Origin: Parasedimentitalea maritima
Lineage (GTDB): Bacteria; Pseudomonadota; Alphaproteobacteria; Rhodobacterales; Rhodobacteraceae
NCBI RefSeq assembly: GCF_005771405.1
Contig: NZ_VAUA01000011.1
Span: 156,353 to 220,352, forward strand
Direction of reading: 5' to 3'
Length of the DNA: 64,000 bases
Position numbers and translations under genes: made by a program. The notes below the pieces were generated by a model. The model was not told the DNA's origin and ran no database searches. It saw only the letters and a program-made list of their open reading frames with translations. The first letter of the stretch is position 1. Each line of letters starts with the position of its first letter. Of this stretch, positions 36,701 through 45,170 are shown piece after piece.

Positions 36701-39539
36701 TAAAACAACGTTGGCTAAGGTCGAACAAGAGATCACCGATCTCAAAGCCCTCCCTGGCGATCAGAAACCGGCTGCCAAAGATGATTGGGAGGCGATGGAG
36801 AAGCTGGTTGCGGAGGCCAAAGAAGCGGTGAAATCACCAGACTTCGATTTCCAAACCGGCGAAGCCTTGATGAACGACGCCCTGCGCAAGGGGCGTGATG
36901 CGCGCAAAAAGGCCGAGATTAATCCAAAAATCAAAGCTGTACTCGACGATCAATATGGGCCTGTAAAGAACGTTGCCGACATGAAGGCAAAACCAAATGG
37001 TGCGGCGCTGTTTGACAAAGAAATCAAGCTGCTAAGTGGCCACATCAAAGAGATCGAAGACCACAAAAAAGCTGGTGATTACGAAAAAGCCTATGAGGTC
37101 GCCAAAGAGAGCCTGAAAATAGGCGAACCGGTTTGGAACAAGGTTAAAGCCTACGAAGATGTCTTGGACGAATATACAAACAAAGTCGGTCCGATGAAGG
37201 TCACGTATAATGCGTATGATCAAGTCGTAAAAGATGAGAGAAAAGACAAAATTGCCGGCCTGGAAGAGGCCTATAAGAAGCTCATGCTTGCGCATGATTT
37301 CAAGGGCGCCATTAGGTTATGCTTCAATATCAAAATGGAAATCTGGAGCTGCATGGGGCACCAGAAAACTCTGGACCCCTGGAAAGTAGCCCGGGTAACA
37401 GCCGTTGCTAAAATCAAAGATGTTGACGACGTAAAGAACGACGCCGTTACCGACGACTTGGACAAGTTGAACAAATTGCTGACCTCTGCCGACGCCACGG
37501 CAAAGGAGTTCAAATACAAAGAAGCCTGCAAAATTGTTGAACCGATTGCCGACCAGTCTGCTGCTCTGGTCACTGCCGCAGGGTTGTTCAAGGCCTTTGC
37601 TGAATCCAAGAAAACAGCCGAACAAGAAATCGCAAAGCTTAATGACAAAGACCAAGTCAAAATGCTTATGGATCGTGTCGACCAAAAGCTTAAAAATGCA
37701 CAAGGCCGGGCCACTGAAAAAGACTACGCTGGCGCAAAACGGCTGGCTGATCAAATCCCCGATGATGTGGCCAAAGCTCTGTTGGTTGACAACAAAAATG
37801 CCGCCCTTGGTGAGCTTTCCGATGAACTGACGACGTTGGATAAGGACGATGGTGAGGCGATTAAGAAATCAATTGCCAAAGCACGCGAGCTGGTTGAGCA
37901 GCTCTCAACTTCGCCAGATAATGCATTTGTTCTTCCAGGGTTGATCCCCGTCAACAAGGGCTTGAAAGCGGCTGAAGAAAAGGCCGACACTGATGGCGTC
38001 GCTGCGACGAAGCTGCTGGAAGCCGTGATTGCCTCCTGCAAAACACTCCAGACTGGGCTTTGGCATTTCGATCAGCTCAAAACGGTTGCCGGGCGTGCTG
38101 AGAAACGGTTCGAACCACTGGAAGAAAACCACACCGGGAAAGAGCATGTCGCCGAAGAAGCTGCTAAAATCAAGCTCCGCATTGCCGCTCTGAAAGTGGA
38201 CGCAATTGCGTCAGGCAAGACCGAAGCTGGTTTTGCAGCAGCCGAAGTCATATTTGCCGACATTATCCGGGTTATGGCGCTTCGCGGTGGTTTCAGGGAA
38301 TACAAAGACCGAGCAGACCTATTCGATGCCCGGTTGCTGGTTCTGGACAAACATCCGCACCGGTACGCCATTAAGGAATCCTTGGATAAAATCCGGACCA
38401 ACCTGGCACAGGCTGCAGGGGACGCATCGTTAGACAAATTCCCCGAAGCTAAAAAGAACCTCGACAAGGTCGAGACAGCCCTGCTCGACGCAGAAATCGA
38501 AGTCAAGATGCGCAACAACGAGCCGCCAGACGCCAATCAATTGAAGGCCTTGATGAAGCGTGACGATGGCATGGAAAAACTAGACGAAATCGTGAAAGGC
38601 ACCAAAACCAGCGAAGGTCTGGATGAAGCCACCAAGAGAAAGGTCATTAAGGCGGCGTTCGAAGCACGGTTCGGTTGCAAACTGGTTGTGACAAACAAAG
38701 AGATGACACACTGGGCCGATTTAGAAGGTAAAGGGCCCAATCTCGCGCGCATGTATGAGACGATGAGCCAATTGCCGCCGTCAGATACCAATGTAAACGA
38801 CAGCCTTATGGAATACTGGACTTCCGACAAAGGTGGCGGGTCATCCTTCAATGGGGCGACCAAAATGGCGAAGGTACGCGAGGGTAATACCAAGTACTCG
38901 TGGGATTACGGTTTTGGTGACGAATATGAAGTCGGCGAAGTCGATCCAAAATGTGTACCCAAGAACACCGACCCCGTCGAAGCGCTGGATTGGAACACCA
39001 TTCACGAGGTCGGGCACGCCGTTGATGACAACCAGAAGTATATGGAGAAAAACGGGAAGAAACTAGCTGGGTGGGAGTTCCACTTTGGTGATTTCACACC
39101 CGTGGCCAAGGCGATCGCGAAACATTACTCCTATGACTATTCCTATGCACTCGCCTATATTTCCGGGAATACAGATCCACCCACACCTAGGGCGCCAGAA
39201 AAAGTCGAACCCGAAACTTGGGAGCGAAACCGTGTACGGCTTATATCTCATGTGGATGATTGCCGCGCTTCAGGAAACCCATGGATGAGTGCTTCGGGCG
39301 CGAAAAAACTGGCCGTAAAAGATGGCGGAACTGATCGGATATTCCATGAGGCATATGTAGGCAGGTGGGTAAGCTACGACGCCTCTGCCCGATCAGAGGC
39401 GATCACTGGATATCAATTCAGAGCCCCGGCTGAATGGTTTTCTGAGCTCTACGCAGCCTACCATTGCGACAAGCTGGGCGACCAGCATCCTGCAGTAGAT
39501 TGGCTATCCAAGATCTCACCCAAGAAGAAGCCGCAATAG
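33798..39539 (+). CDS. giant Lys/Ala/Glu-rich repeat protein with C-terminal zincin (HExxH) domain
   Basis: A 1913-residue protein starting at ATG 33798 after GGAGG. No signal peptide or membrane helix is seen. Residues about 1-115 form a compact N-terminal domain (FGTVTVDGKVMSLTCLRVVP). An acidic Pro/Ser linker follows at about 115-145 (PAPPAPSAPSEPSEPSAPE). From about 150 to 1600 the chain is almost entirely helical, rich in Lys, Ala and Glu, and contains recurring units ending like DYxxAxxxLxxA (EYATALDYLKRI, DYKRAKTELESA, DYEKAYEVAKES, DYAGAKRLADQI). Near the C-terminus NTIHEVGHAVDD holds H1736-E-V-G-H1740, and WFSEL carries E1883 as a plausible third zinc ligand. A zinc metallopeptidase toxin or effector is the best guess. 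The CpXC gene follows after 10 bp. Confidence 0.85.
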   Translation: MGEYDVRGPELKKMIKLARKQSIPFGYNPGTGPKDDYFGLDKRKPPKTVGKAALDEGVGKKAAFGTVTVDGKVMSLTCLRVVPSIAKKLKKYLKSEKVSLNVEILDEGGSVLESDIDESLPDESEPAPPAPSAPSEPSEPSAPEMSELTAQLKALAQRIQGLEAGVSGPFVKLYKQLAAFLKEGDSARVEAGIEKVTQALDKLKAPEGAEEQAQKPPEPPEDGAGEEAEAGPNAAKWIAARDKMEPHVLEALKLNTSKTSKIRAVWAFANEKADGDKPNFAAALKALVPLASLIAEARSETKSETQVAAEARKEDAGERVDKLKTECDISVARMRPAIEKRLAMKAEGNDKLRQAWMIAQDKAVNGEYATALDYLKRINAVLAKPPVEAADKPEPEKLKAKSLMFQDIGAAVKTVAAAKQEIGKFPDTPSGEWATILDGATKALNEIPDTAEDNEIKAAIKDAENKTEGVLADMGAAMAEREIWLKELAVFKERMKILSSHAMHAIEPIAGKIKEITDALAAAETAAKTERKYVAGKKELARLRDLADKAEIYADELSHYTEIAKGRKILFDALPGAAPGGAHQSLVDALAKAKSVWAEAEVHKGAGKFKEGVAKLNEMRTAHEDYVKLHVLHGKYNSRRVQFRTDLDGLLNGLGTLKTNAEAVEGANSSVELGLTKLAAPLETTYTDATVAKIGYRAAHEKMGRDLGILYRILYPRKAAAKNYVTALENFDKAYAKGPLNLKTHPGIEGIREYVDLMGRDLKGAQEAAKKFKFGLAEKLLKVTEGKWATWDQLGKDYKAYKDKYDVVNPKFEEQVKDLDWDSNTFFDAADLADTMNAAADARVAKDYKRAKTELESAEKLIEYVKTLKEKDAKSKEALEGSDDKLGKIDTEFDSAFKVFTDLKGLVTSGDKDNVFQSEVQRAEAEAKKASDVKDQKDADPKQMAKDLQAAIDILKPLVLKGDRAQIYKTTLAKVEQEITDLKALPGDQKPAAKDDWEAMEKLVAEAKEAVKSPDFDFQTGEALMNDALRKGRDARKKAEINPKIKAVLDDQYGPVKNVADMKAKPNGAALFDKEIKLLSGHIKEIEDHKKAGDYEKAYEVAKESLKIGEPVWNKVKAYEDVLDEYTNKVGPMKVTYNAYDQVVKDERKDKIAGLEEAYKKLMLAHDFKGAIRLCFNIKMEIWSCMGHQKTLDPWKVARVTAVAKIKDVDDVKNDAVTDDLDKLNKLLTSADATAKEFKYKEACKIVEPIADQSAALVTAAGLFKAFAESKKTAEQEIAKLNDKDQVKMLMDRVDQKLKNAQGRATEKDYAGAKRLADQIPDDVAKALLVDNKNAALGELSDELTTLDKDDGEAIKKSIAKARELVEQLSTSPDNAFVLPGLIPVNKGLKAAEEKADTDGVAATKLLEAVIASCKTLQTGLWHFDQLKTVAGRAEKRFEPLEENHTGKEHVAEEAAKIKLRIAALKVDAIASGKTEAGFAAAEVIFADIIRVMALRGGFREYKDRADLFDARLLVLDKHPHRYAIKESLDKIRTNLAQAAGDASLDKFPEAKKNLDKVETALLDAEIEVKMRNNEPPDANQLKALMKRDDGMEKLDEIVKGTKTSEGLDEATKRKVIKAAFEARFGCKLVVTNKEMTHWADLEGKGPNLARMYETMSQLPPSDTNVNDSLMEYWTSDKGGGSSFNGATKMAKVREGNTKYSWDYGFGDEYEVGEVDPKCVPKNTDPVEALDWNTIHEVGHAVDDNQKYMEKNGKKLAGWEFHFGDFTPVAKAIAKHYSYDYSYALAYISGNTDPPTPRAPEKVEPETWERNRVRLISHVDDCRASGNPWMSASGAKKLAVKDGGTDRIFHEAYVGRWVSYDASARSEAITGYQFRAPAEWFSELYAAYHCDKLGDQHPAVDWLSKISPKKKPQ

Positions 39540-39549
39540 GAGTTTTGTA

Positions 39550-40257
39550 ATGTCATTGTTTGTTTCAATGCATGTTGATTGCCCTGAATGCGATCACACC
39601 AATACAATGGATGCAGTAGGCAGCGTAAATGCGGACAGGCGGCCGGATCTAAGGGAGGAAATCTTAGAAGACCAGTTTCAAATCATAAAGTGCGCCAATT
39701 GCGATACCGAGTTTCGACTGCAGCCTGAGTTCAACTACCTGGATGTGGAAAATGGGTTGTGGATCCTTGCAATGCCTGCAGCTGGCGTTGCGGACTACAT
39801 CGAGAACGAAGACAAGACCACGGCCTTGTTCGGAACATCTTACGGTGCTGATGCTCCTGACGCTGCTCAAACTGTTGGAGATAACTTGACGTGTCGTCTG
39901 ACTTTTGGCTGGCTTGCCGCGCGCGAAAAACTGGTACTTCGGATTGCCGGTCTCGACGACATAATTGTCGAAATGATGAAGATGGATCTGCTGCGTCGTA
40001 TGCCGGGAGCCCATTTCGACATTGGTGTGGAGCTTCGGGTAACGTCTGTTTCCGATGAAAACCTTGAACTTGCCTGGGTTCGGGCGGAGTCAGAGGAAGC
40101 ATTGGAGTTCATGGCCGTCAGCAAAGAAGCCTATTTCAGTGTTGAAAATGCGCGAGATCAATGGGGCGGTATAGAAGCGCAGTTAACCGATGGTCCATTT
40201 GTGGATATCCAGAAGCTGTTTCTCGGAAGCGGGCGGAACCAAGACGCGGCAGAGTAA
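39550..40257 (+). CDS. CpXC-type zinc-binding protein
   Basis: A 235-residue acidic protein with AGGAG upstream of ATG 39550, 10 bp after the giant gene's stop, so almost certainly co-transcribed. The N-terminus has CPECDHTNTM and, about 30 residues on, IIKCANCDTEF: two CxxC pairs that would bind zinc, matching the uncharacterised CpXC family. The remainder is acidic and has no signal peptide or membrane segment. Because it is tied to a putative metallopeptidase, an immunity protein, chaperone or loading adaptor are all possible, but nothing in the sequence decides between them. Confidence 0.8.
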   Translation: MSLFVSMHVDCPECDHTNTMDAVGSVNADRRPDLREEILEDQFQIIKCANCDTEFRLQPEFNYLDVENGLWILAMPAAGVADYIENEDKTTALFGTSYGADAPDAAQTVGDNLTCRLTFGWLAAREKLVLRIAGLDDIIVEMMKMDLLRRMPGAHFDIGVELRVTSVSDENLELAWVRAESEEALEFMAVSKEAYFSVENARDQWGGIEAQLTDGPFVDIQKLFLGSGRNQDAAE

Positions 40258-40324
40258 CCACTTTAAGAAGCTTTGCAGGTGTTTGGGACACCTTGTGTCT
40301 GCGAAGCATTTACAGGAACGGGAG

Positions 40325-42091
40325 TTAGACCTGACCACCGTGTTCCTTCAACATTTCTATCATTTTGTCGCGCATGACGAATTTCTGTGGTTTGCCGGTG
40401 ATTGTCATAGGCAAGTCTGAAACGATGCGGATGTGACGGGGGATTTTGTAATGTGCTATTTGCCCTTTGCAGAAAGCTTTAAGATCCTCCTCGGTCAATT
40501 CGGCACCGGGTTTGGCAACGGCCCAGGCGCAGACATCTTCGCCTAGGCGTTTATCCGGGATGCCGAACACCTGTACCTCGCTGATGCTAGGGTGGGTAAA
40601 TAGAAACTCTTCGATTTCACGTGGATAGATGTTTTCACCACCACGGATAATCATGTCTTTTACGCGGCCGACAATTGAACAGAATCCTTCGGTGTCAAAC
40701 ACTGCCAGGTCGCCGGTGTGCATCCAGCCATCAACGATGCTGTCAGCGGTTTTGTCCGCGTCGTCCCAATAGCCCTTCATCACCGAATAACCGCGGGTGC
40801 AAAGCTCACCTTGCTCGCCCACTGGAACAATCTCGCCGGTTTTGGCGACAATTTTGGCCTCTAGATGCGGATGGACCCGACCAACGGTTTCACACCGTTT
40901 CTGCGTCGTATCGGTCACAAAGCTTTGGAAGGACACGGGCGAGGTTTCGGTCATGCCGTAGCAGATTGTCACCTCTTTCATGTTCATATCGCTGTTGACC
41001 CGTTGCATCACATCCACTGGACAGGGGGCGCCTGCCATGATGCCGGTGCGCAGGCTGCTGAGATCGCGGGGCTTTGCCATCAGATCCTCGAGCATGGCGA
41101 CAAACATGGTCGGCACGCCGTAAACAGCGGTGCAGCGTTCGTTGGACAACACGTCCAGGGTTTGCCCGGCCTCAAAGGCCTCACCCGGGAACACCATGGC
41201 TGCGCCTGTGCTGACCGCGCCAAGCGAGCCGAGCACCATCCCAAAGCAATGGTAAAGCGGCACAGGGATCGCCAAGCGGTCGCTTTCAGTTAGATTGATC
41301 CGGTTGGTCGAAAACCGCGCGTTGTTAACGATGTTGTAATGCGACAGGGTAGCGCCCTTGGGCGCGCCGGTGGTGCCGGAGGTGAATTGAATGTTGATTG
41401 CGTCATCCGGGTTCAGCGTTTTGTCGATTGTTGGCAGCCGCAACTGCTGCGCGGGACCGCCTAGTTTACAGACTTGATCAAACGAATAGACACCCGGGTC
41501 TGTATCCGGCCCCATCACAACCACACTGCGCAAGTCAGGCACCCTAGCCGCCCGCAATTGCCCTGGTTTGCAAGTTTCAAGCTCAGGGGCCAACTGTCGG
41601 ATCATGTCCAGATAGTTGGAAGATTTGAAGGCTCGCGCCGTGACTAGGGCTTTGCACCCTACTTTGTTCAGCGCGTATTCCAGCTCGTTCAGCCGGTAGG
41701 CTGGGTTGATATTGACCAGAACAACTCCGATCCGCGCGGTGGCAAATTGCGTCAGCACCCATTCGCAGCGGTTGGGTGACCATATGCCAACCCTGTCGCC
41801 TTTGGTCAGGCCCAGTGCCAGCAAGCCAGAAGCCAGCTCATCCACGGCCCGGTCGAGCTCGTAATAGCTCATCCGGATGCCTTGTTCGGCAAAGATCATG
41901 GCGTCGCGGGGACCAAACCGCGACACGGCCTCGCGCAGAAGCTGGGGAATGGTGGCATAGACCAGTGGCGGTTCATTTGCCCCCCGCAGATAAGACTGTC
42001 CGTTTTGCGGGGCGGATGTCTCGCAGTTGCTCTCGACATTCTGGCCAAGGTCCAGAATTTTGCCTGCCAAGCTTTCGTTCAAAATTGACAT
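40325..42091 (-). CDS. AMP-forming acyl-CoA ligase (ACSF2/FadD-like)
   Basis: About 588 residues. ATG 42091 is preferred over ATG 42097 because AGGTGAG lies at proper spacing only from the inner start. The AMP-binding loop is FTSGTTGAPKGATLSHYN, followed by the CYGMTETSP motif, HTGDLAVFDTEGF, the hinge GRVKDMIIRGGENIYPREIE, and the catalytic lysine near the end in TGKPQKF. All core motifs are intact. It activates a medium-chain, branched or aryl carboxylate to its CoA ester. It begins 11 bp after the LivF-amidase stop, so it is the last gene of the amide operon and probably activates the acid released by that amidase. Confidence 0.9.
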   Translation of the reverse strand: MSILNESLAGKILDLGQNVESNCETSAPQNGQSYLRGANEPPLVYATIPQLLREAVSRFGPRDAMIFAEQGIRMSYYELDRAVDELASGLLALGLTKGDRVGIWSPNRCEWVLTQFATARIGVVLVNINPAYRLNELEYALNKVGCKALVTARAFKSSNYLDMIRQLAPELETCKPGQLRAARVPDLRSVVVMGPDTDPGVYSFDQVCKLGGPAQQLRLPTIDKTLNPDDAINIQFTSGTTGAPKGATLSHYNIVNNARFSTNRINLTESDRLAIPVPLYHCFGMVLGSLGAVSTGAAMVFPGEAFEAGQTLDVLSNERCTAVYGVPTMFVAMLEDLMAKPRDLSSLRTGIMAGAPCPVDVMQRVNSDMNMKEVTICYGMTETSPVSFQSFVTDTTQKRCETVGRVHPHLEAKIVAKTGEIVPVGEQGELCTRGYSVMKGYWDDADKTADSIVDGWMHTGDLAVFDTEGFCSIVGRVKDMIIRGGENIYPREIEEFLFTHPSISEVQVFGIPDKRLGEDVCAWAVAKPGAELTEEDLKAFCKGQIAHYKIPRHIRIVSDLPMTITGKPQKFVMRDKMIEMLKEHGGQV

Positions 42092-42102
42092 TGCCATCTC
42101 AC

Positions 42103-44454
42103 CTACATGTTCCGCCAGTCACCGCTTTGCTCAAATGCGTGCGCTGCCTGGTATATTTTCAACTCGCCATATTTAGCCCCCACCAGCATCATGCCGATTG
42201 GCAGCCCCTCGCTTAGCCCGCAGGGAACGTTCATTGCGGGCAGGCCACCATTAAACGGTGCGGTATTGCCGATCATTTCAAAGGCGCGCTGCACGTATTC
42301 AGTGATCGAGCAGTCAGCGGTCGGGATCTTTTGTGGCTTCATCGGTACCGTGGGCATCAGCAGCACATCATATTGCTGCAAGGCGGCTGCGTATTTCTCG
42401 TTCACTTTGCGCATCAGGTTTTGGGCTTTGCCATAGAACCGGCCACGGTATTGTTCCTGAAAAAACTCGCCGGTGAACATACTGACCTTTAGCGAATGGC
42501 TCAGCTCATCCGCACGATTGCGCCACTGCGCCATGTGGTCGATCATCGAGGGCAAGAACAGCCCGCGGTAATTGGTTCCGGCTGAATTGCCGTGCATCAT
42601 ATGATCTTGCAGGCCTTCAAGAGTGATCGCCGTCCAGCAATCGACGGCAAGCTGGTGTTCCGGTACGGATACTTCGTCAACCAGCGCGCCCAGCGCGCGG
42701 AAACGGTCTGCGGCGGCCAGAACTTTTTGGTCCACGTCTGCCTCGCTTTCGGGGCGGTGGAAACCCTGTTTCAGGATGCCAATACGCAGTCCCTGCGCAC
42801 CACGACCCAAGGCTTCGGTATAGCGGAACACTTGCGGATTATATTGGCGTGGGTCCAGACCGTCTTCGCCTGCCAAGACCTCTAGCAGCAGCGCATTGTC
42901 AGCAACGGTATTGGTCACTGGTCCAACGTGATCGATGGTCTGCTCGACCGGCATAACGCCGGTATAGGGCACCAAACCGTGGGTTGGTTTCATGCCGTAA
43001 ACGCCACAGTTTGACGACGGGATGCGGATGGATCCACCCTGATCGCCGGCAATGGCCATGTCCACTTCGCCAGCAGCCACCAATGCAGCTGAGCCACTGG
43101 AGGAGCCCCCGGCCATGTAACCATGTTTCCATGGGTTATGGACCGGCCCCTTGGCGTTGGTGTGAGACCCGCCTGACAGGCAGAAATTCTCATTATGGGC
43201 TTTGCCAACAATCGTCGCGCCGGCGTCCAGCATTCGGGTCACAATGGTGGCATCAATCTCTGGCGTATAGCCCTCCATTATCGAAGACCCGTTCATCATT
43301 GGCACACCAGCCAGACATACGGTGTCTTTCAGTACAATGCGTTTGCCGCGCAGCGGGCCATCAGCTGCACCGCATACTTCGGTTTTCACATACCAGGCGT
43401 TTAGGGGGTTTTCGCTTAAGTCCGGAAACCGGCCGGGCGAGCGTGGGTAGCGCACTGGCGGCAGGTTATCTGGGGTGGCATCCAGCCGATCATAGGCTTG
43501 AATATAGGGCTCCATCAGCTCAGAATATTCAGTCAGCTCTGCATCCGTCAGGTTCATGCCAAATCGCGTGGCCATGTCGCGCATCTGGGTAAGAGTCGGG
43601 CGTTTGATTGTCATGTTGGTCACCGTTGGGAAAATGGGTTCCGCTGCCGAGGATCTGGGCTGCGACTGTTGTGGTGTGTTGGATTGAGAGGCAGTTGGGC
43701 TGGCCTGACCGCGTGTTGACCGTGCTGCGCCAAAGCCCAAAAACTGGTCGACTTTGGCTTGATCGCTCAGGTCATTGCGGCTCAGTTCGCCAGTGATCCG
43801 GCCGCGTTCAAGAACCAGGACCCGGTCAGAAAGGTCCGAAATGAAGTCAAAATTCTGCTCGACCAACAGGATCGAGAGCCCGCGCCGTTCGCGCAGTTGC
43901 AAAAGCGTTTCGGCCATTTCTTCGATGATTGACGGCTGGATGCCTTCGGTTGGTTCGTCCAACAACAGAAAATCCGGGTCCCCCATCAGGCAACGTGCCA
44001 GAGCCAGCAACTGTTGCTCGCCGCCAGACAGTGCCCCACCCATCCGGTTCAGCAATCGGGTCAGACGCGGGAAATCCTCTAGGACCGCGTCCATTACCTC
44101 TTGCTCGGGGCCGCCAGAATAGTCGTGCCAAGCAAATCGCAGGTTGTCGCGTACTGAAAGTTGCGGGAAGATCCCCCTGCCCTGCGGTACATATCCCAAC
44201 CCCAGCCCGGCCCGCTCGTTGGGGGACATGCGGGTGATGTCGGTATTGTAAAATTGCAACCGACCCGAACTGGCTGGCTGGAACCCCATCACCGTTTTCA
44301 GCAGCGTGGTCTTGCCCATGCCATTGTGGCCCAGGATGCCAACCACTTCGTTTTCGCCCACGGCAAAATCGATACCATGCAGGATTGGCACCTTGCCATA
44401 GCCCCCAGACAGGCCCTTGATTTCCAGGATATCGTTCATGTCCTCAGGCATCAT
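42103..44454 (-). CDS. single-chain fusion: LivF-type ABC ATPase + amidase-signature amidase
   Basis: A 783-residue protein. Residues about 8-240 are a LivF/UrtE ATPase: Walker A GHNGMGKTT, signature LSGGEQQ, Walker B FLLLDEPTEG. Residues about 245-285 are a Gln/Ser/Pro-rich linker (QSNTPQQSQPRSSAAEP). Residues about 281-783 are an amidase-signature enzyme with the catalytic Lys in IVLKDTVCLAG and both serines in GGSSSGSAALV and DQGGSIRIPSS, i.e. an intact Ser-cisSer-Lys triad. An internal Met281 opens the amidase but has no ribosome site, so one fused chain is expected. It overlaps the LivG gene by four bases. The amidase would sit at the cytoplasmic face of its own transporter. Confidence 0.92.
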   Translation of the reverse strand: MMPEDMNDILEIKGLSGGYGKVPILHGIDFAVGENEVVGILGHNGMGKTTLLKTVMGFQPASSGRLQFYNTDITRMSPNERAGLGLGYVPQGRGIFPQLSVRDNLRFAWHDYSGGPEQEVMDAVLEDFPRLTRLLNRMGGALSGGEQQLLALARCLMGDPDFLLLDEPTEGIQPSIIEEMAETLLQLRERRGLSILLVEQNFDFISDLSDRVLVLERGRITGELSRNDLSDQAKVDQFLGFGAARSTRGQASPTASQSNTPQQSQPRSSAAEPIFPTVTNMTIKRPTLTQMRDMATRFGMNLTDAELTEYSELMEPYIQAYDRLDATPDNLPPVRYPRSPGRFPDLSENPLNAWYVKTEVCGAADGPLRGKRIVLKDTVCLAGVPMMNGSSIMEGYTPEIDATIVTRMLDAGATIVGKAHNENFCLSGGSHTNAKGPVHNPWKHGYMAGGSSSGSAALVAAGEVDMAIAGDQGGSIRIPSSNCGVYGMKPTHGLVPYTGVMPVEQTIDHVGPVTNTVADNALLLEVLAGEDGLDPRQYNPQVFRYTEALGRGAQGLRIGILKQGFHRPESEADVDQKVLAAADRFRALGALVDEVSVPEHQLAVDCWTAITLEGLQDHMMHGNSAGTNYRGLFLPSMIDHMAQWRNRADELSHSLKVSMFTGEFFQEQYRGRFYGKAQNLMRKVNEKYAAALQQYDVLLMPTVPMKPQKIPTADCSITEYVQRAFEMIGNTAPFNGGLPAMNVPCGLSEGLPIGMMLVGAKYGELKIYQAAHAFEQSGDWRNM

Positions 44455-45170
44455 CCAGCCTTCTTTCCAAGATAAACATTACGTACAGTTTCGTCGGACA
44501 TAACCTTGTCCACGTGGTCCTCCATCAGCACCGCGCCCTGATGGAAAACGGTTACTGTTTGGGCGATCGAGCGAATGAACTGCATGTCATGCTCAACAAT
44601 CACCACAGCGGCTGTTTTGGTTAGTTCGTGAATGATTTCGGTCATGCGTTCGACGTCTTCGGCGCTCATGCCGGCTGCGGGTTCATCCAGCAACACCAGC
44701 CAGGGATCGCCCACAGCCACCAGTCCCAGTTCCACCCGCTGCCGTTCGCCATGGGCCAGGTTGCCCAAATCCGAGCGGGCAATGGAGTTCAGCGCCAGCC
44801 GTTCTATGACAGCTTCGGCTTTGTGCTTGGCCTCATCCACCGAATGGAACCGTCGCGCTGCCAGCCAGATGTTTTCAAACACGCTGAGGTTATCCATCAC
44901 ATTGGGCGTCTGGGTTTTGATCCCCACGCCGAGCGAGGCAATCTGATGCGGCATCCAACCGGTGGTTTCCTGACCCCGCATGAACACCTGACCCTCGGTT
45001 GGTGTCAGCAGCCCAGTCACACATTTAAAGAATGTGGACTTCCCTGCCCCATTGGGGCCGATCAGACAGCGCAGCTCACGGGCGCGCAGTTTGAAGTTCA
45101 CATTGTCTGAGGCCACAACTCCACCAAAGCGCATTGTCAGAGCCTGAGTTTCCAGAACCACTTCAGCCAT
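44451..45170 (-). CDS. LivG/UrtD-type ABC transporter ATPase
   Basis: A 239-residue ATPase. Walker A is IGPNGAGKSTFF, the signature is the LAHGERQR variant of LSGGQ, and Walker B is LVLLDEPAAGMS. The LAHGERQ form is typical of UrtD-like members in urea and amide transporters, where it replaces LSGGQ. It pairs with the LivF domain of the next gene as the two nucleotide-binding subunits. The start overlaps LivM by eight bases and the end overlaps the fusion by four, consistent with coupled translation. Confidence 0.93.
   Translation of the reverse strand: MAEVVLETQALTMRFGGVVASDNVNFKLRARELRCLIGPNGAGKSTFFKCVTGLLTPTEGQVFMRGQETTGWMPHQIASLGVGIKTQTPNVMDNLSVFENIWLAARRFHSVDEAKHKAEAVIERLALNSIARSDLGNLAHGERQRVELGLVAVGDPWLVLLDEPAAGMSAEDVERMTEIIHELTKTAAVVIVEHDMQFIRSIAQTVTVFHQGAVLMEDHVDKVMSDETVRNVYLGKKAG

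Noticed and set aside
43612..43614. Separate amidase gene from Met281 of the fusion
   Set aside because: No ribosome site precedes this ATG and the frame is continuous from the ATPase, so a fused chain is more likely, although an internal start is not excluded.
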